DNA of 6,313 nt from Chitinophagaceae bacterium (GCA_021323155.1 JAJTCI010000142.1:1-6313), one strand, 5' to 3'; positions 1-6,171 are shown, counted from the stretch's first letter. The notes: generated from the sequence alone by a model not told the origin. Numbers and translations: made by a program.

Positions 1-717
1 AACATCCGCATTCTTTATGCATGTGAAACAGGCAGTCGCGCCTGGGGATTTCCCTCGCCCGACAGTGATTACGACATCCGGTTTATCTATATGCACCCGG
101 CGAACTGGTACCTGGAACTGAACGAAAAGAAAGATTCGATCGAACAAACGATCGCTGGTGACCTGGACATTTCCGGCTGGGACCTGCGCAAATCACTCCT
201 GTTGCTGAAACGCTCTAACGCGCCGCTGATCGAACGGTTCAACTCCCCGATAGAATACTTTTCGGTGGATGGGTTCAAACAGGAATTCGGGAAATTGATC
301 GAATATTATTATTCCCCGGTGGCGGTATTCTATCATCACTATTCCCTCGCTCAAAAATTCCGGGCCGACATTATAGACCGTGAGGAGGTAAAGCTCAAGG
401 GCCTGTTTTACCTGGTTCGTTCCCTGCTCTCCTGCTACTGGATCATGCAAGACAACACCGTTGTACCAATGGAACTGGAAAGGCTGATGACCATATTGGA
501 TGATACCAAAAGAAAAGAACTCAGGGCGCTGGTACAATTGAAATCGACGGTGGGCGAAAAATACCTGCACAAGACCAGCCCTGCCCTGCTTGGGTGGATA
601 GAGACATTATGGACGGATATCGATGCCGCAAAAAACAGTCTGCGGTCAAGTAGCAACGATTATACACTATTGAACGAATTTTTTATCAGGATGCTCAATG
701 ACACTAACGATCGATAA
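1..717 (+). CDS. RlaP-type (PF10127) nucleotidyltransferase, first copy, 5'-truncated by window edge
   Basis: The reading frame is open from base 1 (238 residues visible), so the start lies left of the window. The first methionine at 91 is not the start, because the conserved nucleotidyltransferase motif lies before it: GSRAWGF at visible residues 11-17, then DSDYDIR at 21-27 with metal-binding Asp23 and Asp25. The likely third carboxylate is Asp61 in GWDLRK, followed by a helix ending in an SNAPLIERFNSP stretch. These are hallmarks of the YcgL/RlaP branch of the polymerase-beta superfamily (PF10127), which usually begins about 10 residues before this point, so little is missing. Family members are predicted to transfer nucleotides to RNA ends in RNA repair; the substrate is unproven. 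The stop overlaps the next gene by 20 nt, which suggests translational coupling with that gene and rtcB. The fold assignment is secure; the role is inferred from family and neighbours. Confidence 0.88.
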   Translation, partial: NIRILYACETGSRAWGFPSPDSDYDIRFIYMHPANWYLELNEKKDSIEQTIAGDLDISGWDLRKSLLLLKRSNAPLIERFNSPIEYFSVDGFKQEFGKLIEYYYSPVAVFYHHYSLAQKFRADIIDREEVKLKGLFYLVRSLLSCYWIMQDNTVVPMELERLMTILDDTKRKELRALVQLKSTVGEKYLHKTSPALLGWIETLWTDIDAAKNSLRSSSNDYTLLNEFFIRMLNDTNDR

Positions 718-1762
718 CATAAAACAAAATGGCTGGCTGATCTATGAAACCATTGCCGGGAGCAGGGCTTATGGGCTCGACACACCCGCGTCCGACACGG
801 ATATCCGGGGGGTATTTATTTTGCCGAAAGCCTTGTACTACTCGCTGGACTATATACCGCAGGTGGCCAACGAAAGAAATGACGTTGTTTACTACGAGAT
901 GAAACGGTTCGTGGAATTGCTGGCGAGAAACAATCCTAATATCATGGAGCTGCTGGCCATACCGCGCCAGTTTATCCTCCACCGGGACGAGTTAATGGAC
1001 CAGCTGGCTCAGGAGATCTTTCTTTCAAAGCTTTGCGAAAAAACATTCGCCAACTATGCCTTCACGCAAATCAAAAAAGCGTATGGCCTGGAAAAAAAGA
1101 TCCTGAACCCGGTGGAAAAGGCAAGGAAATCCATCCTCGATTTTTGTTTTGTATACCAGGGTAAAGAAGCTGTTCCGCTGGAAGCGTACTTAAATCAGAA
1201 GACCCTTAAGCAGGAACACATAGGACTGGCTGCCATACCCCACTTGCGCGATTGCTACAACATGTTCCACTCCACCACGATTCCATATTCAGGGATCGGT
1301 AAGGAAACCAGCAATGACGTAAACCTCAGCTCGATCCCGAAAGGTGAAACAACGGTTGGCATGTTGTACTTCAACAAAGACGGCTACTCGGTGTATTGCA
1401 GGCAATACCGGGAGTATTGGGACTGGGTGGACAAGCGGAACGATGAGCGGTATAAAAAGACCACGAGTCATGGCAAGAATTATGATAGCAAGAACATGAT
1501 GCACGTATTCCGCCTGCTGCGGATGGCCCGGGAGATCGCGACAGAAAGCAAACTCAACGTTTACCGTAGCGATCGTGATTTTTTATTGGGTATTAAAGAG
1601 GGGAAGTACGAATACACGGAACTCGTAGCGCAGGCAGAAGACCTGAAAAATGAACTGCCGGAACTGTACGCCGCTTCGGATCTGCCGGATGAACCGGATC
1701 TTGAATTAATTAACCGGGTAATCATTTCAATGAGAGCAGAATATTATAACAGGAAAGATTAA
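698..1762 (+). CDS. RlaP-type (PF10127) nucleotidyltransferase, second copy
   Basis: A 354-residue protein of the polymerase-beta nucleotidyltransferase superfamily. The active-site signature sits near the N-terminus: AGSRAYGLDTPASDTDIRGVF at about residues 20-40, with Gly21-Ser22 and catalytic Asp33 and Asp35. Glu67 in VVYYEMKRF is the best candidate for the third carboxylate, followed by the family-typical NNPNIMELL. The C-terminal half is helical, with a conserved-looking KNMMHVFRLLRMAREI block (about 265-280) that recurs in PF10127 proteins. It is longer than the first copy and uses GSRAYGL rather than GSRAWGF, so the pair looks like two subfamilies rather than a recent duplication. The ATG at 698 lies inside the end of the upstream gene, with AGGA at 688-691 as a plausible ribosome site. 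rtcB starts 5 nt after its stop. Predicted role: modifying or extending RNA ends for RtcB ligation. The exact reaction is unknown. Confidence 0.9.
   Translation: MTLTIDNIKQNGWLIYETIAGSRAYGLDTPASDTDIRGVFILPKALYYSLDYIPQVANERNDVVYYEMKRFVELLARNNPNIMELLAIPRQFILHRDELMDQLAQEIFLSKLCEKTFANYAFTQIKKAYGLEKKILNPVEKARKSILDFCFVYQGKEAVPLEAYLNQKTLKQEHIGLAAIPHLRDCYNMFHSTTIPYSGIGKETSNDVNLSSIPKGETTVGMLYFNKDGYSVYCRQYREYWDWVDKRNDERYKKTTSHGKNYDSKNMMHVFRLLRMAREIATESKLNVYRSDRDFLLGIKEGKYEYTELVAQAEDLKNELPELYAASDLPDEPDLELINRVIISMRAEYYNRKD
1751..1757 (+). promoter_or_regulatory. Ribosome binding site for rtcB
   Basis: AGGAAAG lies 10 nt before the rtcB ATG at 1768 and within the last codons of the preceding nucleotidyltransferase gene. 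It fixes the rtcB start and supports translation from a shared transcript. Confidence 0.6.
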
Positions 1763-1767
1763 ATACA

Positions 1768-3222
1768 ATGGCAAAAAAATTATCTATAAGAGGAAAAGAC
1801 ATCAGGTCAATCGGCTACCCCGAAGGACCGGTGATCGCTGTGGCCATCACCACGATGGAAAAACATTACAAGCACCATTCACTGGACAATGCCTTACAGG
1901 TATTGAAAGAGGTACGGGAAAGTCCCGCGACATTCGCGGAAGATGAAGTACTGGGCAATATCGCGAAGATGCTGCTGCCAAAACCGCAACTGGACGGCGC
2001 GGAGATCTCGTTGAACAAAGAAGGAATCCCGTTCAATGTATTCGGACGCGAGTTCATCGAAGAAGGCGCGATGCACCAGATGTACCAGGCATCCAAACTC
2101 CCCATCAGCGTGGCGGGCGCCCTCATGCCCGATGCGCACCATGGGTATGGACTGCCCATCGGCGGGGTACTGGCAACGGAGAACGCGATCATACCGTATG
2201 GTGTAGGCGTAGACATTGGCTGCCGCATGTGCCTTTCGATTTTCGACATCGATCCAAAAGACCTGGAGACAAGGGAGCAATATTTCACGCGCGAATTGAA
2301 TGAAGCCACACTCTTTGGCGGGGGAAAGGAATTCAGGTATTCTTCCGATCATGAAGTGCTGGAAAACCCTTTATTCAATCAGCTGCCTTTACTGAAGAGC
2401 CTGCACGGGCGTGCCATTAAACAACTCGGCTCTTCGGGTTCTGGAAATCACTTTGTGGAATTTGGCCTGGTGACGATAAAGGACCAAGACGATGTGCTGG
2501 GTGTTCCACCAGGGAATTACTTAGGACTTTTATCGCATAGCGGCTCGAGGGCGCTGGGTGCGAATATCGCGCAACACTATACCAAACTTGCGAAGTCAAA
2601 GAGAAGACTACCGGGTGAAGCGGGTAACCTCGCCTGGTTCCTATTGAGTGAAGAAGAAGGCTGGGAATACTGGCTCAGCATGAACCTCGCGGGCGATTAT
2701 GCTTCCGCGTGCCACCACGTGATCCACGCGAAGATCGCGAAACAACTGGGCAGGAAACCTTTGAAGATGGTGGAGAACCACCACAACTTCGCCTGGAAGG
2801 AGATGCACGAGGGAAAAGAAGTGATCGTTCACCGTAAAGGTGCCACGCCGGCAGGTAAAGATGTGCTCGGGATCATCCCCGGAAGCATGACGGCGCCAGG
2901 CTTTATCGTAAAAGGCAAAGGTGAAGACGCATCCATCAATTCCGCGTCGCACGGAGCAGGAAGACAGATGAGCCGTACGCAGGCGCTCAGTAAGATCACG
3001 CACAACGCGCTGAAGAACGAGCTGGAAAAACACAATGTGAAACTGATCGGCGGCGGGCTGGATGAAGCGCCTTTTGCATACAAGGACATTCACCAGGTAA
3101 TGGGAGCGCAACAGCACCTGGTAGATACAGTTGGGTTATTCTATCCCAGGATCGTAAAGATGGATGGAGGAACCCCCAAACTATGGCGGAACAAGAAAGG
3201 AGAACCATTGCTGGGTGAGTAA
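1768..3222 (+). CDS. rtcB: RNA-splicing ligase RtcB, with N- and C-terminal extensions
   Basis: A 484-residue GTP- and Mn-dependent RNA ligase that joins RNA 3'-phosphate or 2',3'-cyclic-phosphate ends to 5'-OH ends, acting in the cytoplasm in RNA repair or tRNA splicing. Visible catalytic elements in order: MPDAHHGYG (120-128), GVGVDIGC with metal ligands Asp149 and Cys152, GSGNHFVE with Asn227/His228, SHSGSR with His257, NHHNF with His338/His339, HRKGAT (355-360), and SASHGAGR with His395, which aligns with the guanylylated His337 of E. coli. All are intact. E. coli RtcB has 408 residues. The extra length here is an N-terminal region of about 80 residues, opening with IRGKDIRSIGYPEGP, and about 20 residues after the conserved VKM (Lys464). 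The neighbours are two upstream nucleotidyltransferases, and the minus-strand WG gene ends 3 nt away. No archease or RtcR is seen in the window. Confidence 0.97.
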   Translation: MAKKLSIRGKDIRSIGYPEGPVIAVAITTMEKHYKHHSLDNALQVLKEVRESPATFAEDEVLGNIAKMLLPKPQLDGAEISLNKEGIPFNVFGREFIEEGAMHQMYQASKLPISVAGALMPDAHHGYGLPIGGVLATENAIIPYGVGVDIGCRMCLSIFDIDPKDLETREQYFTRELNEATLFGGGKEFRYSSDHEVLENPLFNQLPLLKSLHGRAIKQLGSSGSGNHFVEFGLVTIKDQDDVLGVPPGNYLGLLSHSGSRALGANIAQHYTKLAKSKRRLPGEAGNLAWFLLSEEEGWEYWLSMNLAGDYASACHHVIHAKIAKQLGRKPLKMVENHHNFAWKEMHEGKEVIVHRKGATPAGKDVLGIIPGSMTAPGFIVKGKGEDASINSASHGAGRQMSRTQALSKITHNALKNELEKHNVKLIGGGLDEAPFAYKDIHQVMGAQQHLVDTVGLFYPRIVKMDGGTPKLWRNKKGEPLLGE

Positions 3223-3225
3223 TTA

Positions 3226-4572
3226 TCATTCAAAAGACTCGTCAGGTAACTTAGATACAACCCTCCCCCGCTTATTGATATTAAAATAGTGCCCGCCTTG
3301 CTCCACGATAGCCAGTCCTTCATTGAATTCGGCTGCCGATGAGTATTGGCAGGGTATTATTTCTATTCCTTTCATATTTATATACCCCCACTTCCTTTGT
3401 CGTAATACAGGAGCGAGGCCTTCGGCGAAAGCACCAATGGCGTCGTAAATGAAAGGCACTAATTCTTTCCCCTCCCGGTTGACCAAACCCCATTTGGCCC
3501 CTGATTCCAATTTAGCAATGCCATTCATGAATTCCCCGGGCGAGTCATAATTTGCCGGTATAATTGTCTTCCCTTGTTTATCGATAAATCCCCATTTGCC
3601 GTGGACGGCCCATTTAACTGCAGCGAGACCTTCTCTGAATGTGGCGACGTTTTCGAACTGGCAGGGTATGATCAATGTTCCTTTTTTGTCGATAGCGCCG
3701 TACCTGTCTGACATCATTACAAATGCAAGTCCCTCGGAAAAGTCTTTGCCATGGTGATATATTGCAGGAAGCACCTCTTTTCCTGACCGATCGATGTAAC
3801 CCACCTTGAAGTTTTTATACACCGCTGATAGATCCTCTGAGAAGGGTTTGCAATAATCAAAAACGAAACCGGTTATCTCGGCGCCGGATAAGTCGATGAG
3901 GCCATATCTATTGTTCACGGCAGCTACGGCAACACCTTTTTCAAAATTCCCCGCAAATGTATACAGCAGCGGAGTTACTTCTTTTCCTGCTCGATCCAGG
4001 TAACCGTATTTGTATTTCACCTCGCACACTGCCCGGTCCTCCCGATAATCGGGTGGATAGGCGTATTTGCAATCGATAACTGCATTCCCCTCTTTATCGA
4101 TGAGACCCCAATTTCCCTCCTTTGCCACCCAGGCCGTATTTCCCAGGAAGTTTCGCCCGTCATCATACTCAAAGGGTACTACATTTTTCCCCCTCATATT
4201 AAAATACCCCGTCCTCTCATTTTTCTCAGCCCTGAACATACCGCTCTTAAGCCTGGAGATAAATTCATACTCCGGTGGAATCACCACATCTCCCGTATTG
4301 GAGACGACGCCCATTCTCCCGTTAATACTCATCCTGGCCATGCCATCTGTAAAAGAATCCAGCCAATCATACCTATACTCTATCGCAAGTTTTTTTCGAA
4401 CCGGATCGATAGCCCCCCATTTTCCATTCTTATTTTCAACGGGTACCAGGGATGCCACAGTACGAGACTTCGTGGTGCCCGGCAGCGTCCATACCACATA
4501 TCCTACTGCAAGCAAACAGACCAATGCCGCACCTGCGGTAAGCCACACCAAGTATTGTTTATCGATGCGCAT
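3226..4572 (-). CDS. Membrane-anchored WG-repeat protein
   Basis: The start is taken at 4572 (448 residues). The frame opens 25 codons further out at 4647, but the ATG at 4572 puts a basic N-terminus (MRIDK) directly before a hydrophobic segment at about residues 8-28, a signal anchor with no convincing lipobox. No Shine-Dalgarno site precedes it, which is common in Bacteroidota. The rest is a chain of 12 repeats of the WG type (PF14903): a K-W/Y-G-h-I-D core, then G-K-x-h-h-P and a Y-D/F-x turn. Cores fall at W52, M87, T121, W155, Y189, Y223, V257, Y291, W327, W361, W395 and a worn last unit near Y429, a period of 34 residues with rare 35-36 steps. The bulk is expected outside the cytoplasmic membrane as a repeat scaffold. 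The molecular function is unknown. Base composition looks more AT-rich than rtcB, and the gene converges on rtcB with no visible terminator between them. Confidence 0.9.
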   Translation of the reverse strand: MRIDKQYLVWLTAGAALVCLLAVGYVVWTLPGTTKSRTVASLVPVENKNGKWGAIDPVRKKLAIEYRYDWLDSFTDGMARMSINGRMGVVSNTGDVVIPPEYEFISRLKSGMFRAEKNERTGYFNMRGKNVVPFEYDDGRNFLGNTAWVAKEGNWGLIDKEGNAVIDCKYAYPPDYREDRAVCEVKYKYGYLDRAGKEVTPLLYTFAGNFEKGVAVAAVNNRYGLIDLSGAEITGFVFDYCKPFSEDLSAVYKNFKVGYIDRSGKEVLPAIYHHGKDFSEGLAFVMMSDRYGAIDKKGTLIIPCQFENVATFREGLAAVKWAVHGKWGFIDKQGKTIIPANYDSPGEFMNGIAKLESGAKWGLVNREGKELVPFIYDAIGAFAEGLAPVLRQRKWGYINMKGIEIIPCQYSSAAEFNEGLAIVEQGGHYFNINKRGRVVSKLPDESFE

Positions 4573-4649
4573 CTGAGAATGTTGGTAATGAAATGTACAA
4601 AAAATACAAATGCTGACGCAATGAACTAAGTCATTCCAAAACACCACTT

Positions 4650-4793
4650 ATGAAACTTTATCAGAAATATCCACGCCGGCAACGAAGTAGCTGGCCAAAG
4701 CGGAACCGAAAGAAAAACCAGGTGTGCAGGCGGCAGAGCCGCTGCTGGGTGAGTGAGGATGTACGAAACCGCCTCAATAAGATCAAGGTGTGA
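4650..4793 (+). CDS. Possible 47-residue basic small ORF (doubtful)
   Basis: ATG at 4650 opens a 47-codon frame ending at TGA 4791-4793. The product would be strongly basic and rich in Arg, Lys and Gln, starting MKLYQKYPRRQRSSWPK, with two Cys and three Trp-containing patches. No ribosome site is seen before the ATG. Part of it (YPR, then PK, RN and KK) recalls the rtcB C-terminal order YPR...PK-LW-RN-KK, so it may be frameshifted residue of a decayed rtcB tail rather than a gene. It resembles no family I recognise. Confidence 0.2.
   Translation: MKLYQKYPRRQRSSWPKRNRKKNQVCRRQSRCWVSEDVRNRLNKIKV
4668..4756 (+). pseudogene. Degenerate remnant resembling the rtcB 3' end
   Basis: This stretch aligns piecewise with rtcB 3142-3222. 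Shared blocks are TATCC at the left end, CCAAA, GCGGAAC, an A/G-rich AAAG...AACCA block, and a terminal block. In the terminal block, the last seven codons (4736-4756) read EPLLGE-stop, exactly as rtcB ends (3202-3222). The four base differences in that block are all synonymous (GAA/GAG, CCA/CCG, TTG/CTG, TAA/TGA). An extra segment of about 18 bases separates AACCA from the terminal block, and small gaps shift the frame, with a TAG at 4688-4690 in the terminal-block frame. It looks like the tail of a former rtcB copy or of a related gene. The match is short, so chance cannot be excluded. Confidence 0.35.
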
Positions 4794-4830
4794 CCCAGTG
4801 ATTTAGCATGGCTGGAAAACGAGGTCACGC
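4788..4830. repeat. Inverted repeat upstream of the exported-protein gene
   Basis: GTGTGACC at 4788-4795 pairs with GGTCACGC at 4823-4830: six perfect bases (GTGACC/GGTCAC) plus a G-T pair and one more G-C. The spacer is 27 bases. It ends 39 bases before the ATG at 4870, a position suitable for an operator or an mRNA leader hairpin. No family of regulator is implied, and arms this short may be coincidental. Confidence 0.25.
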
Positions 4831-4869
4831 ATTCATTTTTTATAAGAATATATTCACTAAAACCAAAAA

Positions 4870-5358
4870 ATGAAGAAGATCATCGGCTTATTGTTGATCC
4901 TGCTGTCCGCATCGATCATACAGGCACAGACCAGGGACGAACTTTTCGCCCAGTTGAATTCCCTCGTCGCGAAAGCAAAGGGTAAAAAACTGACCGACAG
5001 CGTCTCGGGTATGAACAAAGCCGTGGGGGAACAATTCTTTTCTGAAGACCTTGTGACGATGAAGGAAAGAGGTCAATTCAAACAAATCACCACCGAATGG
5101 GTAACCCACCATACGAAAATGCCCTGGTCTAAGATCAAAGACGTGAATGTGATGAGCATCGCCGGCACAAGGAAACTTTGCCGCCTGATGATCCGTTTCA
5201 GCGGCGACAAACCTGTTAGCGTGGAACTCTACACGAGTGATAAAGCAGGTGGCGACGGCGTGTATGCCAGCGACCGCGTAGACGTGTATATTCTGAAGCG
5301 ACATACCAAAGCGGCGAAAAAGATCATGAGCCAGATAAGTACTTCTTTCGGAAAATAG
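4870..5358 (+). CDS. Small exported protein of unknown function
   Basis: A 162-residue protein that I do not recognise. It begins with a clear Sec signal peptide: MKK, a hydrophobic core IIGLLLILLSASII, and a likely signal peptidase I cleavage after Ala19 (IQA/QT), leaving about 143 residues in the periplasm. There is no lipobox Cys. The mature N-terminus is helical and Lys-rich. Residues about 70-140 look beta-rich (KDVNVMSIAG, CRLMIRFSG, VSVELYTSD, RVDVYILKR), and a helix closes the protein (146-158). The single Cys104 lies in a predicted strand. The start has no Shine-Dalgarno site but an A-rich leader, as is usual in Bacteroidota. It stands alone after a long upstream gap. A hairpin follows its stop, and a PPK2 gene begins 72 bases later. 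It may be a beta-sandwich or PH-like fold, but that is only a guess from strand pattern. Confidence 0.82.
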   Translation: MKKIIGLLLILLSASIIQAQTRDELFAQLNSLVAKAKGKKLTDSVSGMNKAVGEQFFSEDLVTMKERGQFKQITTEWVTHHTKMPWSKIKDVNVMSIAGTRKLCRLMIRFSGDKPVSVELYTSDKAGGDGVYASDRVDVYILKRHTKAAKKIMSQISTSFGK

Positions 5359-5384
5359 CGATCCGCAGATCTGCGCGCTTTATT
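5357..5384 (+). terminator. Hairpin with palindromic core after the exported-protein gene
   Basis: CGCAGATCTGCG at 5364-5375 is a perfect 12-base palindrome. It is framed by AGCG (5357-5360) and CGCT (5376-5379), which pair around it with a 3-base bulge on the left. The hairpin overlaps the last two bases of the stop codon and is followed by TTTATTAATT, a weak T-rich run. This suits an intrinsic terminator, perhaps leaky, between the exported-protein gene and the PPK2 gene. It could instead be a palindromic protein-binding site. Confidence 0.4.
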
Positions 5385-5430
5385 AATTCCATCAAAATAC
5401 AGGACCTTTACAGGTTTTAAATCGATACAT

Positions 5431-6171
5431 ATGAAATCACTGTCAGAGATATCCACCAGGGCTCCCAAGGACCTGGACAAAGCGGAAACAAAAGAAAAGC
5501 TCATAGGCATCCGGGAACAACTACAGGAGCTCCAGCATTTATTTTTTGCAGAAGGCAAGCGTTCATTGCTGGTGGTGATACAAGGCATGGACGCCTCCGG
5601 GAAAGATGGACTGATCCGTAGCGTATTCAGCTGTATGAATCCCATGGGAGTGAGTGTGCGTCCGTTCAAGGCGCCGACAGAAGAAGAACTTTCCCACGAC
5701 TTCCTTTGGAGGATCCATCGCCACGCGCCTGCCAAAGGCATGATACAGGTGTTCAACCGTTCGCACTATGAGGATATATTGATCACCAGGGTACATAAAC
5801 TGGTGGATGACGACACGGCACGGAAAAGAATGAAAGCCATTAATGATTTTGAACAATTGCTCGCAGAACACAACAACACTACCATCCTTAAGTTCTACCT
5901 GCACATTTCCCCGGGAGAACAAAAAGAGAGACTAGAAGAAAGGCTGGACGACAAAACAAAGCAATGGAAATACAACGAGGCGGACTTCAAAGAGGCGAAA
6001 CGCTGGGACGACTATATGGCAGCCTATGAAGACTGCCTGCAGCATTGCAATAAAATTCCCTGGACCATCGTGCCCAGCGACCAGAACTGGTACAAGGAAT
6101 ACCTCGTCGCAACTTCGGTATTGGAGACCTTAAAGAACTTCGACATGAAATTCCCTCCATTGAAAAAATAA
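5431..6171 (+). CDS. PPK2-family polyphosphate:nucleotide phosphotransferase
   Basis: A 246-residue cytoplasmic P-loop kinase of the polyphosphate kinase 2 family, which transfers phosphate from polyphosphate to nucleoside mono- or diphosphates, or back. The Walker A motif is GMDASGKDG at 52-60, with Lys58 contacting phosphate. SHDFLWRIHRHAP (88-100) and the Walker B region QVFNRSHYEDILITRVH (106-122, with Asp115) are family signatures. An Arg/Lys-rich lid (KERLEERLDD, then KQWKYNEADF) spans about 165-186, and PWTIVPSDQNWYK (210-222) closes the core. The GMDxxGKDG form, with Asp rather than Gly before the last Gly, fits the class III-like group able to use AMP and ADP, but the class needs a phylogeny. 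The length is near a single-domain PPK2. It follows the exported-protein gene by 72 bases, across a hairpin, so it probably has its own promoter. No strong ribosome site precedes the ATG. Confidence 0.93.
   Translation: MKSLSEISTRAPKDLDKAETKEKLIGIREQLQELQHLFFAEGKRSLLVVIQGMDASGKDGLIRSVFSCMNPMGVSVRPFKAPTEEELSHDFLWRIHRHAPAKGMIQVFNRSHYEDILITRVHKLVDDDTARKRMKAINDFEQLLAEHNNTTILKFYLHISPGEQKERLEERLDDKTKQWKYNEADFKEAKRWDDYMAAYEDCLQHCNKIPWTIVPSDQNWYKEYLVATSVLETLKNFDMKFPPLKK

Larger units (their letters stand above)
4573..4869. other. Gene-poor stretch between divergent WG and exported-protein genes
   Basis: About 300 bases separate two divergently transcribed genes, so promoters for both should lie here. 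No convincing Bacteroidota promoter (TTTG near -33 with TAnnTTTG near -7) can be fixed. On the minus strand TATTTTTTG (4598-4606) and AGCATTTG (4607-4614) are only partial matches. The stretch also holds a short basic open frame (4650-4793), a decayed-looking copy of the rtcB 3' end (about 4668-4756), and an inverted repeat (4788-4830). The last 30 bases before the 4870 start are AT-rich. Confidence 0.5.

Noticed and set aside
91..717. ATG at 91 as the true start of the first gene
   Set aside because: The GSRAWGF and DSDYD active-site motifs are encoded before it in the same open frame, so the gene continues left of the window.
1894..2352. Long minus-strand open frames inside rtcB
   Set aside because: They lie antisense to a fully conserved RtcB, overlap each other in different frames and show no motif.
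3209..3220. The exact 12-base match to 4743-4754 taken as a direct-repeat attachment site
   Set aside because: About one such 12-base repeat is expected by chance in a window this size, and no integrase or transposase is present. The coding-type alignment is the better explanation.
3223..3225. Shared bidirectional terminator between rtcB and the WG gene
   Set aside because: Only 3 bases separate the stops, and no GC-rich hairpin with a T-run is visible around them.
4067..4576. Plus-strand 169-codon open frame opposite the WG gene
   Set aside because: It is antisense to the regular WG repeats. Its apparent Ser/Phe/Pro repeats are a by-product of the repeat coding on the other strand.
4573..4647. 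Upstream ATG giving the WG protein 25 more residues
   Set aside because: The added residues are Cys/His-rich and unlike a signal. The internal ATG sits directly before a textbook basic-plus-hydrophobic anchor.
5229..5756. Minus-strand 175-codon open frame spanning the exported-protein and PPK2 genes
   Set aside because: It runs antisense through a signal-peptide gene and through the PPK2 Walker A region, with no coherent domain.
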